14,467 nt of DNA from Bacteroidota bacterium (GTDB lineage Bacteria > Zhuqueibacterota > Zhuqueibacteria > Zhuqueibacterales > Geothermadaptataceae): contig DRLW01000320.1 of the NCBI GenBank assembly GCA_011375275.1, forward strand, positions 1 through 14,467. The letters run 5' to 3'. Within the stretch, counting starts at the first letter, position 1; each line of letters starts with the position of its first letter. The notes below the pieces were generated by a model. That model had not been told where the DNA came from. It saw only the letters and a list, made by a program, of their open reading frames with translations, and searched no databases. Of this stretch, positions 1 to 6,358 are shown piece after piece. Both the position numbers and the translations under genes were made by a program.

Positions 1-14
1 AAAGTATCATATCG

Positions 15-32
15 CGCGACATGAATGTCGCG
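15..32. repeat. short perfect hairpin near window start
   Basis: CGCGACAT (15-22) and ATGTCGCG (25-32) are perfect reverse complements separated by two bases. No run of T follows it, so it is a poor intrinsic terminator. It could be a REP-like intergenic palindrome or the tail of a structure belonging to a gene left of the window. Only the palindrome itself is seen; the role is unknown. Confidence 0.4.
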
Positions 33-56
33 GTACGTTTGGCTGCTGCTTCTACT

Positions 57-306
57 GGGTATCCATTTATCTCAGCACGGTTGCATCTTTTCAACCAGAC
101 CACGTGACAACAGCACATGCCTGCCCCAGCATCGTCATTCCGGTTTCCGCAGAGGGGAAGACCGGAATCTCCCAGACTCAGGCACGTGCCCAAAAAGATG
201 AGACTCATCTTTGAGATGAGTCTCATCTAAAAATGCGGGAGCGTGTGGGAATCGACAGATGTCGATATCTGGATCAGGCCCGGTTTGCTGAGTTAACTGG
301 ATACCC
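57..306 (+). mobile_element. MITE-like intergenic repeat, copy A
   Basis: A 250-bp non-coding element bounded by imperfect terminal inverted repeats: the left end reads GGGTATCCATTTATCTCAGC and the reverse complement of the right end reads GGGTATCCAGTTAACTCAGC, 18 of 20 identical. The same family appears in inverted orientation at 5982-6206. The longest shared block is 29 identical bases (75-103 against 6160-6188). Inside it lies a REP-like hairpin (ATTCCGGT 137-144, ACCGGAAT 161-168) and a compound palindrome at 196-228. GCTGCTTCT occurs on both sides (45-53 and 310-318), a possible 9-bp target duplication if the element is 54-309. No transposase is encoded, so it would be non-autonomous. 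Its status as a mobile element is inferred from structure and from having two copies. Confidence 0.7.
196..228. repeat. compound palindrome inside repeat copy A
   Basis: AGATGAGACTCATCT (196-210) and AGATGAGTCTCATCT (214-228) are exact reverse complements separated by TTG, giving a 15-bp perfect stem. Each arm is itself a 7-bp palindrome about a single central base. The corresponding part of copy B has only one short remnant (TCTCATCTTTT, 6061-6070). The expanded palindrome is therefore specific to copy A among the two seen. Confidence 0.7.
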
Positions 307-309
307 GGA

Positions 310-637
310 GCTGCTTCTTTGTCCCAAATAATAAATCGCTCGGGTGTTGGATAAGAATTTTGTTTCATATCGTCCTGCAGGGATTGTTTGCCTTGACATT
401 GGTCTTGCTGAATGCCAAATTGTCTCTGTTAGTCTTGGAAGGTCTTCCATGGTTTGATTTCTATCTCTGATAAAAAGTGGAGAAACTATCACATCCAATG
501 GAAGCCCTTCCTGGAGCCCTCTTTTTTTCCGGCTGCGTAATTTTGAAAAAAAACATGCAGCCAGATCTGTTCACTTGATAAACCCTGCCCTGCTACACGC
601 TCTGCACCAACCCCAACAACTCTTCACACACCCCAAG
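310..637. other. non-coding region upstream of the amylase gene
   Basis: I see no credible gene here. Short minus-strand reading frames exist but have no ribosome binding site or recognisable protein, and they run into repeat copy A. A TTGACA at 393-398 has no good -10 partner at normal spacing, so I do not call a promoter. A weak hairpin (GGCTGC 531-536, GCAGCC 557-562) encloses an A-rich loop. The amylase promoter presumably lies in this stretch but cannot be placed with confidence. Confidence 0.5.
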
Positions 638-645
638 TAAGGAGG
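638..645 (+). promoter_or_regulatory. ribosome binding site of the amylase gene
   Basis: TAAGGAGG is a full match to the anti-Shine-Dalgarno sequence and lies six bases before the ATG at 652. It is the strongest ribosome binding site in the window and fixes the amylase start. Confidence 0.85.
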
Positions 646-651
646 ATTCAC

Positions 652-2994
652 ATGCAAAGGAAAAGCTGGTACGCTCTCATGCTGTTGAGCCTGCTCATCC
701 TGACGGTACGACCGGCAACAGCCCAAAACGATGCCATGATGCAGGCATTTTACTGGGATGTACCCGTCGATGATGTCAATTTGAACGGAAGCTGGTGGGA
801 CAGCCTGGCAGCGAAAGCGGGGGAACTCAAAAACGCCGGGATCACCGGAATCTGGGTCCCCTCACCGGCCAAGGGGAATTTCGGTATCTGGGACATGGGG
901 TATGGTATTTTCGATCACTACGACCTGGGGAATTATAACCAGAAGGGGACAGTGGAGACACGCTTCGGCAGCCGATCTGAACTCGAAAACATGATTTCCG
1001 TCATGCACCAGAGCCCGAAAATTGAGGTGTATGCTGATATCATTCTCAACCACATCTACACCAGTGAGGATGAACTCGAGACCAATCCGGCGGTCAAGCA
1101 GTATGTTTTTGATGAAGCATACCGCAACAACACCCAGTACGAAGCCTACCCGACCAACGAAATCGTCTGGGTTATTCCAAATGCCAGCGCAGGGGATTAT
1201 TACATCCAGATTCGTGGCTATATGCTGGATTGGAACGCCAACACCACCGAACGCGGATACGACGTGTTCATCGACTGGACCGGAGCTGGGCCGAACGGAA
1301 CAGACACATGGGAATATGAGCCCAATGACGGGAGTGGTTCATACAATGTTTTCCCCGGTTCCGGACGCACCGTCAGAGGGCACATCGCCTCCGCTTCGGA
1401 TATCGATGAGTACAAAATAACGCTGAGCTCGGCGCACGACATCGAAATCCGGCTGATCGCACGGCGCGAAGACACCAGCTCAGGCACCTGGACCTGGGCA
1501 TGGGCGGATCAGACCAATGGTTACTATCCCAAAGCGATCTGGTACAACGGCTCAAATCTGGCGACAACAACGCTGGAGGCGCGCACCAATACCGGTATTT
1601 CCTATGTCACCCACACCGGCACCGGCGAGGCGAACTACACGTGGAATTATACCCATTTTCACCCGGTCGATCAGTATGACTGGCTCGGTTTTCCCGGTAC
1701 GGATGAGATCATCACCAACACCAAGTTTTTCGGCAACGACCTGAACACGTTCGATACCACGGTACAAAGCCGCCTGAAAAACTGGGGAGTCTGGCTGTCA
1801 TCAACCATAGGCTTCGATGGCTACCGGCTGGATTTCGTACGCGGCTTTCAGGAATCCTTCGCCGCAGACTGGGTCAATAATCTTCCCCTGCTCAACGGCT
1901 CACAGCGTTTTATCGTCGGCGAGTACTGGGGGGCGGATTATCGCATCAAAAACTGGGTCAATACCGTTGCCGGCTATGGCGCTGATGTCGATGGCTTTGA
2001 TTTCCCGCTGAAAAACACCCTGAAAGACATGTGTAACGGTAACCAGAGCAGCTTCGACATGAGCTGGTTGAACAATGCCGGCATGGTGCGCAACGCCAGT
2101 GGCAACAGCCTGCCCGGTACCTCAGTGGTCACTTTTGTCGATAACCATGATACGGGTAAAGAGCGCGATAAATGGGTGACCAAAGATTTCAAGATGGCCT
2201 ATGCCTACATTCTCACGCACGAAGGCCGGCCATGCATTTTCTATCCGCATTTTTATGGTGTCACGCAGGTCGATGCCCATGATAATTCCTACACGGTTAC
2301 GGCGCCGGCAACTCTGAAAGATGACATCAAAAAGCTTATCCACGTCCGCAAAAACTACCTCGACGGTGGCCTCGAGGTGCTCAGCCAGGTTGGCAATCCC
2401 TACCCTTCGGGCGACACCTATAACGTTTATGTCGCACGCCGCCAAGGGAACGGCACCCGTGACGGGGCAATCATCGTTCTCAATAATCACGATACCAGCA
2501 CAAAAGGATTGTGGGTGGACAGCTCGCCCAGTGGATTCACCAACTGGGCCAACACCGTTCTGGTCAATGCATTTGACAACTCGCAGACCACTCAGGTGTA
2601 CAGTGATGGCCGGGTTTGGGTGGAAGCACCCGCTCGCGGATATGCGGTCTGGGTCAAACAGTCTGACTACATCGCGTGGACTGGAAAAGCCGCAGCCGGA
2701 GCAACGGTCGAAGAGGATGGGCTGCTGCCGGAGGCTTTCCGCGTTTTGCCCAATTACCCGAATCCATTCAATCCCGAAACGCGGCTGCGCTATGAGCTGC
2801 CTGAACAGGGCCAGGTCACGGTGGCCATTTTCAACACCAACGGGCAGGAAGTCGCCCGCCTGGTCGACGGCCAGCAAGCCGCCGGCGTGCATGAAGTCCG
2901 CTGGAATGCCGGTTCACGCCCGAGCGGCGTGTATTACGTCAGCATCCGCTGGAACGGGCAGGTGCAGAAGCAGAAAATCATTTTGCTGAAGTAA
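652..2994 (+). CDS. secreted GH13 alpha-amylase with PPC-like insert and C-terminal sorting domain
   Basis: The 780-residue protein should hydrolyse alpha-1,4-glucans such as starch or glycogen outside the cell. Residues 1-24 form a signal peptide ending ATA-Q. All four classical GH13 regions are visible: DIILNH (129-134), GYRLD with the nucleophile Asp394, VGEYWG with the acid/base Glu424, and FVDNHD with Asp500. Between regions I and II, about residues 170-333 hold an extra beta-rich segment with EPND (223-226) and DIDEY (250-254), features of PPC (pre-peptidase C-terminal) domains. Residues about 693-780 form a FlgD-like/type IX-type C-terminal domain (NYPNPFNPET at 701-710, ending in a lysine), suggesting export through a type IX-like route and surface attachment. 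The gene stands alone; no other glycan-degrading gene is near. The amylase assignment is firm; product specificity (maltooligosaccharide-forming or not) cannot be read. Secretion by a type IX system is inferred. Confidence 0.93.
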   Translation: MQRKSWYALMLLSLLILTVRPATAQNDAMMQAFYWDVPVDDVNLNGSWWDSLAAKAGELKNAGITGIWVPSPAKGNFGIWDMGYGIFDHYDLGNYNQKGTVETRFGSRSELENMISVMHQSPKIEVYADIILNHIYTSEDELETNPAVKQYVFDEAYRNNTQYEAYPTNEIVWVIPNASAGDYYIQIRGYMLDWNANTTERGYDVFIDWTGAGPNGTDTWEYEPNDGSGSYNVFPGSGRTVRGHIASASDIDEYKITLSSAHDIEIRLIARREDTSSGTWTWAWADQTNGYYPKAIWYNGSNLATTTLEARTNTGISYVTHTGTGEANYTWNYTHFHPVDQYDWLGFPGTDEIITNTKFFGNDLNTFDTTVQSRLKNWGVWLSSTIGFDGYRLDFVRGFQESFAADWVNNLPLLNGSQRFIVGEYWGADYRIKNWVNTVAGYGADVDGFDFPLKNTLKDMCNGNQSSFDMSWLNNAGMVRNASGNSLPGTSVVTFVDNHDTGKERDKWVTKDFKMAYAYILTHEGRPCIFYPHFYGVTQVDAHDNSYTVTAPATLKDDIKKLIHVRKNYLDGGLEVLSQVGNPYPSGDTYNVYVARRQGNGTRDGAIIVLNNHDTSTKGLWVDSSPSGFTNWANTVLVNAFDNSQTTQVYSDGRVWVEAPARGYAVWVKQSDYIAWTGKAAAGATVEEDGLLPEAFRVLPNYPNPFNPETRLRYELPEQGQVTVAIFNTNGQEVARLVDGQQAAGVHEVRWNAGSRPSGVYYVSIRWNGQVQKQKIILLK

Positions 2995-3026
2995 CTGCCA
3001 GCAGCCCGGCAGCACCATGACACGGA

Positions 3027-3110
3027 TTCGCCGGCCCGGCTGTTTCCCATTGCTGATCTGGTTAGTATTCAGCACCGGGATATGGGACGGGCCGGCGAAC
3101 CGATTTTTTT
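3027..3110 (+). terminator. probable intrinsic terminator of the amylase gene
   Basis: TTCGCCGGCCCG (3027-3038) and CGGGCCGGCGAA (3088-3099) are perfect 12-bp reverse complements, and CCGATTTTTTTC follows with a seven-T run (3104-3110). The stem is GC-rich and the T-run is correctly placed. The 49-base loop is longer than usual. It sits 32 bases past the amylase stop codon. Confidence 0.55.
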
Positions 3111-3136
3111 CTCAGCGTGAGCAAAAAATGGTTCGC
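3095..3136. terminator. second hairpin between convergent genes, possible bidirectional terminator
   Basis: GCGAACC (3095-3101) pairs with GGTTCGC (3130-3136). Inside it ATTTTTTTCTCA (3103-3114) pairs with TGAGCAAAAAAT (3118-3129) with one mismatch, around a GCG loop; G3102 is bulged. The near-symmetrical T and A runs would suit termination from both strands, which fits its place between convergent stop codons (2994 and 3158). It shares bases 3095-3099 with the preceding hairpin, so the two cannot form at once. Confidence 0.5.
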
Positions 3137-3157
3137 GGCGTCTTGTTGCAGAAACGA

Positions 3158-4123
3158 TTAACTTTGACCGGCGAGGGACTCGAGAAGGGAAATGTTGCGG
3201 GTGATGCGGGCGGCCTTCTTTAAATTGTCGATCTGCTCGCGCATCTGCTGTTCGCGTTGGGTGACGACAGCGCCGGCACTGCTGCCATTGACGGGTTTTT
3301 GCTCTCTGCTCAGCATTTCCGCCAGGGTTTTTCTGATCAGATAGTGCTGTCTGCCGTACCGAATGCGCTGCTCGACTTCGGGCCACAGATCGACACCTTC
3401 AGCAAAAGCCTGATCCAGTAACGCGTCGCGCAGAATCAGTCCGGTGATGAACTGGCGCAGTACCGGAAGCGAGGAAAGAGAGGCGCGTTCCTGTTTTGAG
3501 GTGAACTCTGCTCGTTTCATAAAATCCGCAAATGTAAAAACCCCTTTTTCACTTCTCGCGATCGGCGTGTCATCCTCGATGTGCGGCAGAGTTTTGCTGT
3601 CAAGAGCATCCTTTTTGACAGCGAGCTGGGCGCGCGCAGCGGTGATGCGTTTGAGCAATCTGGCGAGATTTTTCTCATCAAAACGAATATCGAGGCTGTT
3701 CTGCAAATCAGCCTCATACTCCTGCAGCAGGCGGGCGCGAATCGCGAAAGCATCGCCCGAGCTGTCTGCGCTGGCCCTGGCCAGTGAATCTGCGATGTGG
3801 CTTCGCCAGGCTTCGAGCACCACGGAAAGCTTCAACAACGTTGCGCTGAATTTATACTCGTTAGATTCTTCCAGCCCCAAAGCTTTCGCTTTCTGCAGCA
3901 ACAAACGCTGTTCGATAACCTGCTCGAGTAATTTTTCCGCTTGTTCGGGATTGCGCAAAATCACAGTATGGCGGTTGCCCAATTGCTGCTTAAAATCTTT
4001 GACCGTAATGGCTTCATCATTCACCGTGGCCAAAATCTTTTCGTCATCAGCCTTTTTGCCACAGGCAAAGACGGATAAAACAGCAAGCAGCACCCCGAAA
4101 GCATAGACAGCGCTTTTTTTCAT
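3158..4123 (-). CDS. SurA-like periplasmic chaperone lipoprotein without parvulin domain
   Basis: The 321-residue product has a lipoprotein signal: a hydrophobic stretch (5-19) ending SVFAC, with Cys21 as the predicted lipidated residue. The segment after it, ILATVNDEAITVKDFKQQL, is the typical start of the SurA N-terminal/PpiC-associated helical domain, followed by long amphipathic helices (EKLLEQVIEQRLLLQKAKALGL). I see no parvulin-type peptidyl-prolyl isomerase domain, which normally follows. The C-terminal part is again helical and charged and ends with a likely coiled coil. It is probably a periplasmic folding or outer-membrane-protein chaperone, anchored to a membrane. It is convergent with the amylase gene and divergent from the acetyltransferase gene. 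Annotation pipelines would probably label it peptidylprolyl isomerase; the sequence supports only the chaperone part. The ATG at 4123 has only a weak Shine-Dalgarno (GGGT). Confidence 0.75.
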   Translation of the reverse strand: MKKSAVYAFGVLLAVLSVFACGKKADDEKILATVNDEAITVKDFKQQLGNRHTVILRNPEQAEKLLEQVIEQRLLLQKAKALGLEESNEYKFSATLLKLSVVLEAWRSHIADSLARASADSSGDAFAIRARLLQEYEADLQNSLDIRFDEKNLARLLKRITAARAQLAVKKDALDSKTLPHIEDDTPIARSEKGVFTFADFMKRAEFTSKQERASLSSLPVLRQFITGLILRDALLDQAFAEGVDLWPEVEQRIRYGRQHYLIRKTLAEMLSREQKPVNGSSAGAVVTQREQQMREQIDNLKKAARITRNISLLESLAGQS

Positions 4124-4454
4124 GTCAGAACCCGTTTTGGTTGAATGTCACGAGCCATCCGGCTCTTTCGCTGCGAACAGCGACACACATAGCATAAGCA
4201 CGGCTCAAGGTAAAAAAACAACACTGGGATGTCCAGAAAAATGTTGCTGTTTAAGTTTATTTACCTAAATTGATACCATACCAAAACTAACAAACTTCTC
4301 TACCCTGAAAAATCTCTTTCCCGATTTCTTCAAAAATGAATCGGGACGAATAAAGCAGGCTAAACGGGCGTATCCCGACCATTCCTTTTCCACTATTTCC
4401 CTGCCGCCACGCCCGATGAACACACAGCGAGTCATTTTCCCGCTATGTTTTGAC
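4124..4454. other. divergent intergenic region
   Basis: This stretch of about 330 bases separates the lipoprotein gene (minus strand) from the acetyltransferase gene (plus strand) and must hold promoters for both. It is A/T-rich in the middle (4210-4340). An inverted repeat TCCCGATT (4319-4326) / AATCGGGA (4339-4346) with a 12-base loop could be an operator or a small hairpin. I see no convincing -35/-10 pair and no gene. Confidence 0.45.
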
Positions 4455-4466
4455 AGGAGCACAATG

Positions 4467-4976
4467 ATGACCGCCCATGTGACGATCGAACTCGTGACTT
4501 TAGATGATGCCGAAGAAATTCAGCAAATTGCTTCCCACCCGGATGTCGTCGCAACGACGCGGCTGCCAGACCCTTACCCCGAAAACGGCGCACAAACGTG
4601 GATCAAGATGCTGCTTCCAAGACAGAAAGCCGGGGATGAATATGCTTTTGCCATCCGCCGGGCGGAGGACGGGAAAATCGTCGGCGTCTGTGGTTTCGTC
4701 ACCGTGCATAAGGACCAGCATCTGGCCGAGTACGGCTATTGGATCGGCAAGCCGTACTGGAATCACGGCTACGCCACGGCTGCCGGCCGGCTCGCTATCG
4801 AGTATGCGCGCAAGCACATCAAGCTGAAAAAACTCTTTGCCCACAGCCTGGAACAAAATCCTGCCTCCTGTCGTGTGCTGGAGAAGCTCGGATTTGAGAA
4901 GAAGAAAAAACTACGCAACAGCAACGATCCCCATCACGGTGATGCCGCAATCTATGTGTATGAAAAAACACTGTGA
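4467..4976 (+). CDS. GNAT-family N-acetyltransferase (RimJ/RimL type)
   Basis: This 169-residue cytoplasmic enzyme should transfer an acetyl group from acetyl-CoA to an amine. The family features are the early IELVTLDDAEEIQQIASHPD helix, a central strand VGVCGFVTV (72-80), the acetyl-CoA loop in YWNHGYATAAGRLAIEYA (97-114) and the closing strand and helix NPASCRVLEKLGF. The acceptor (ribosomal protein, antibiotic, polyamine or small molecule) cannot be read. An in-frame ATG exists at 4416, but AGGAG at 4455-4459 lies seven bases before the ATG at 4467 and four before the adjacent ATG at 4464, so the start is 4467 (or 4464). It stands 141 bases before the hemolysin III-like gene; whether they are cotranscribed is unclear. 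Confidence 0.85.
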   Translation: MTAHVTIELVTLDDAEEIQQIASHPDVVATTRLPDPYPENGAQTWIKMLLPRQKAGDEYAFAIRRAEDGKIVGVCGFVTVHKDQHLAEYGYWIGKPYWNHGYATAAGRLAIEYARKHIKLKKLFAHSLEQNPASCRVLEKLGFEKKKKLRNSNDPHHGDAAIYVYEKTL

Positions 4977-5117
4977 GGTCCGGCCGCCATCCTGTTTTTT
5001 TATCTTTCGGTCTCATGCTGTACCGGCACCACTGTCCTGCCGATACTTATCCGTATCTGACACGCACTATTCACAGAATAATCCTGAAAATATGGATTGA
5101 AAAACGAGAATCTTCGT

Positions 5118-5792
5118 ATGGAAACAACCTTTTTGCCCAACGAAATGAAACCACACACCGCCCCGACTCTGCGGGAAGAAATCGCCAACAGCATCACCCA
5201 TGGCATAGGCGCGGCTTTGAGTATCGCCGGCCTGACGCTGCTGGTTGTGCTGGCTTCAATTTACGGCACAGCCCTGCATGTGATCAGCTTCAGCATCTAC
5301 GGCGCGACGCTGGTCATTCTCTATCTTGCTTCGACCCTGTATCACAGCATCCGCTCGGTACGTTTGAAGCGTATTTTTCAAAAAATCGACCATGCGGCAA
5401 TCTACCTGCTCATCGCCGGAACTTATACTCCTTTCATGCTGGTCAACATGCGAGGCGCCTGGGGCTATAGCCTGTTGATCCTTGTCTGGGCCATGGCTCT
5501 GGTCGGTGTGGGCCTGAAGACCCGGCAGTTTCATAAATACCGCAAAGTTTCTACCCTGGGATATATTTTCATGGGCTGGCTCAGTATCGTCGGGCTGGAT
5601 CAGATGATGGCGACCATTCCCACCGGCGGGCTGGTCTGGCTTTTTGCCGGAGGAATTTTATATACCAGTGGCGTTATTTTTTATGTCTGGCACAAACTGC
5701 CGTACAACCACGCGATCTGGCATGTTTTCGTACTCGGCGGCAGCATCTGCCACTTCTTCGCCATCCTGTTCTACGTACTCCCGGCCTCCTGA
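5118..5792 (+). CDS. hemolysin III / TrhA (YqfA) family seven-helix membrane protein
   Basis: This 224-residue integral membrane protein belongs to the hemolysin III/PAQR superfamily. The N-terminal EEIANSITHGIGA (20-32), the SxxxH motif Ser72-His76 (STLYHS), Asp91 (KIDHAAIYLL) and the HxxxH pair His198-His202 (HAIWH) are the positions that in PAQR relatives form the intramembrane metal site. About seven hydrophobic helices fill the length, which matches the usual 200-220 residues. Despite the family name, haemolysis is not established for most members; bacterial relatives are linked to membrane-lipid or fluidity homeostasis. A TTG at 5097 would add seven residues, but the ATG at 5118 fits the family better; neither start has a strong Shine-Dalgarno. 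A terminator follows directly, so this gene ends its transcription unit. Confidence 0.88.
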   Translation: METTFLPNEMKPHTAPTLREEIANSITHGIGAALSIAGLTLLVVLASIYGTALHVISFSIYGATLVILYLASTLYHSIRSVRLKRIFQKIDHAAIYLLIAGTYTPFMLVNMRGAWGYSLLILVWAMALVGVGLKTRQFHKYRKVSTLGYIFMGWLSIVGLDQMMATIPTGGLVWLFAGGILYTSGVIFYVWHKLPYNHAIWHVFVLGGSICHFFAILFYVLPAS

Positions 5793-5795
5793 TCC

Positions 5796-5843
5796 GCTCG
5801 GTGCAGTCTGCCAGCTTATATGGCTGACAAAACCGAGCTTTTT
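5796..5843 (+). terminator. intrinsic terminator of the hemolysin III-like gene
   Basis: GCTCGGT (5796-5802) pairs with ACCGAGC (5832-5838), followed at once by TTTTT (5839-5843). The interior can extend the stem imperfectly (GCCAGC pairs with the GGCTGAC region around a TTATAT loop). It begins three bases past the stop codon, the expected place for a Rho-independent terminator. Confidence 0.7.
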
Positions 5844-5981
5844 GCCGATATACTTTTCGTGGCCTTCTGAACAACCGGGGTAGGGCAGGACCGGGCCTCA
5901 GCAAATCCACACTCTGCAGGTTTCTCAGCCCAAAGTTTTCATGAAAAATTGGCAGGACAGGCTGCACGATGCTCCCGGCCA

Positions 5982-6206
5982 GGGTATCCACTTAACTCAG
6001 CTAACCGGGCCTGTACGCCGACATCTGTCATTCCGGCCAAGCGCGGCGCAGTGCCGGAATCTCATCTTTTCGTGCAGATGCCAAAGTCTGGGGGATTCCG
6101 GTCTTCCGCTGTGCGGAAACCGGAATGACAGCTCATGTGCAGGCACGTGCTGTTGTCAGGTGGTCTGGTTGAAAAGATGCAACCGTGCCGGGTTAACCGG
6201 GTACCC
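5982..6206 (-). mobile_element. MITE-like intergenic repeat, copy B (inverted relative to copy A)
   Basis: A 225-bp relative of the 57-306 element in opposite orientation. Its left end is GGGTATCCACTTAACTCAGC, and the reverse complement of its right end is GGGTACCCGGTTAACCCGGC (15 of 20 identical). It holds two REP-like hairpins. One is ATTCCGGC (6030-6037) / GCCGGAAT (6053-6060). The other is very regular: ATTCCGGT, a bulged C and TTCCGC (6095-6109) pairing with GCGGAA and ACCGGAAT (6113-6126). No target duplication is obvious here. It occupies the gap between the hemolysin terminator and the polysaccharide promoter. A short plus-strand reading frame crossing it (5941-6264) has no coding character. 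Confidence 0.7.
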
Positions 6207-6260
6207 TGAAATAAAGCGGGATAAATTCAAAATTTTACAACATTTCGGCCGACAATTTAT

Positions 6261-6289
6261 TTGACTTTTGGTAGCACGATCGCTATATT
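6261..6289 (+). promoter_or_regulatory. sigma70-like promoter of the polysaccharide locus
   Basis: TTGACT (6261-6266) and TATATT (6284-6289) each match the consensus at five of six positions and are separated by exactly 17 bases. The start point would fall near 6296, giving a leader of about 60 bases before the ATG at 6359. It lies 55 bases beyond the end of repeat copy B. If the organism uses a Bacteroidota-type primary sigma factor, this consensus would be less meaningful. Confidence 0.65.
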
Positions 6290-6358
6290 CGCAATTCTCA
6301 AAAAAGCCCCTGGACAGCAGGACAGCACATTTTTCAGGTTTCAGGAGAACATTTCACC

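Noticed and set aside
393..421. TTGACA at 393-398 as an amylase promoter
   Set aside because: At 17-base spacing the partner is CAAATT, only three of six consensus positions, and it lies about 260 bases from the gene.
135..498. Minus-strand reading frames of 77 and 74 codons upstream of the amylase gene
   Set aside because: They overlap repeat copy A and its palindrome, lack ribosome binding sites, and their translations show no recognisable family.
2122..2892. 256-codon minus-strand frame opposite the amylase gene
   Set aside because: It is antisense to a well-supported GH13/C-terminal-domain coding region, and the translation has no domain character.
5057..5082. CTGACA with AATAAT as a promoter for the hemolysin III-like gene
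   Set aside because: The spacing is only 14 bases, too short for a confident sigma70 call.
5941..6264. 107-codon plus-strand frame across repeat copy B
   Set aside because: It consists mostly of the repeat and its hairpins, has no ribosome binding site and stops just at the promoter.
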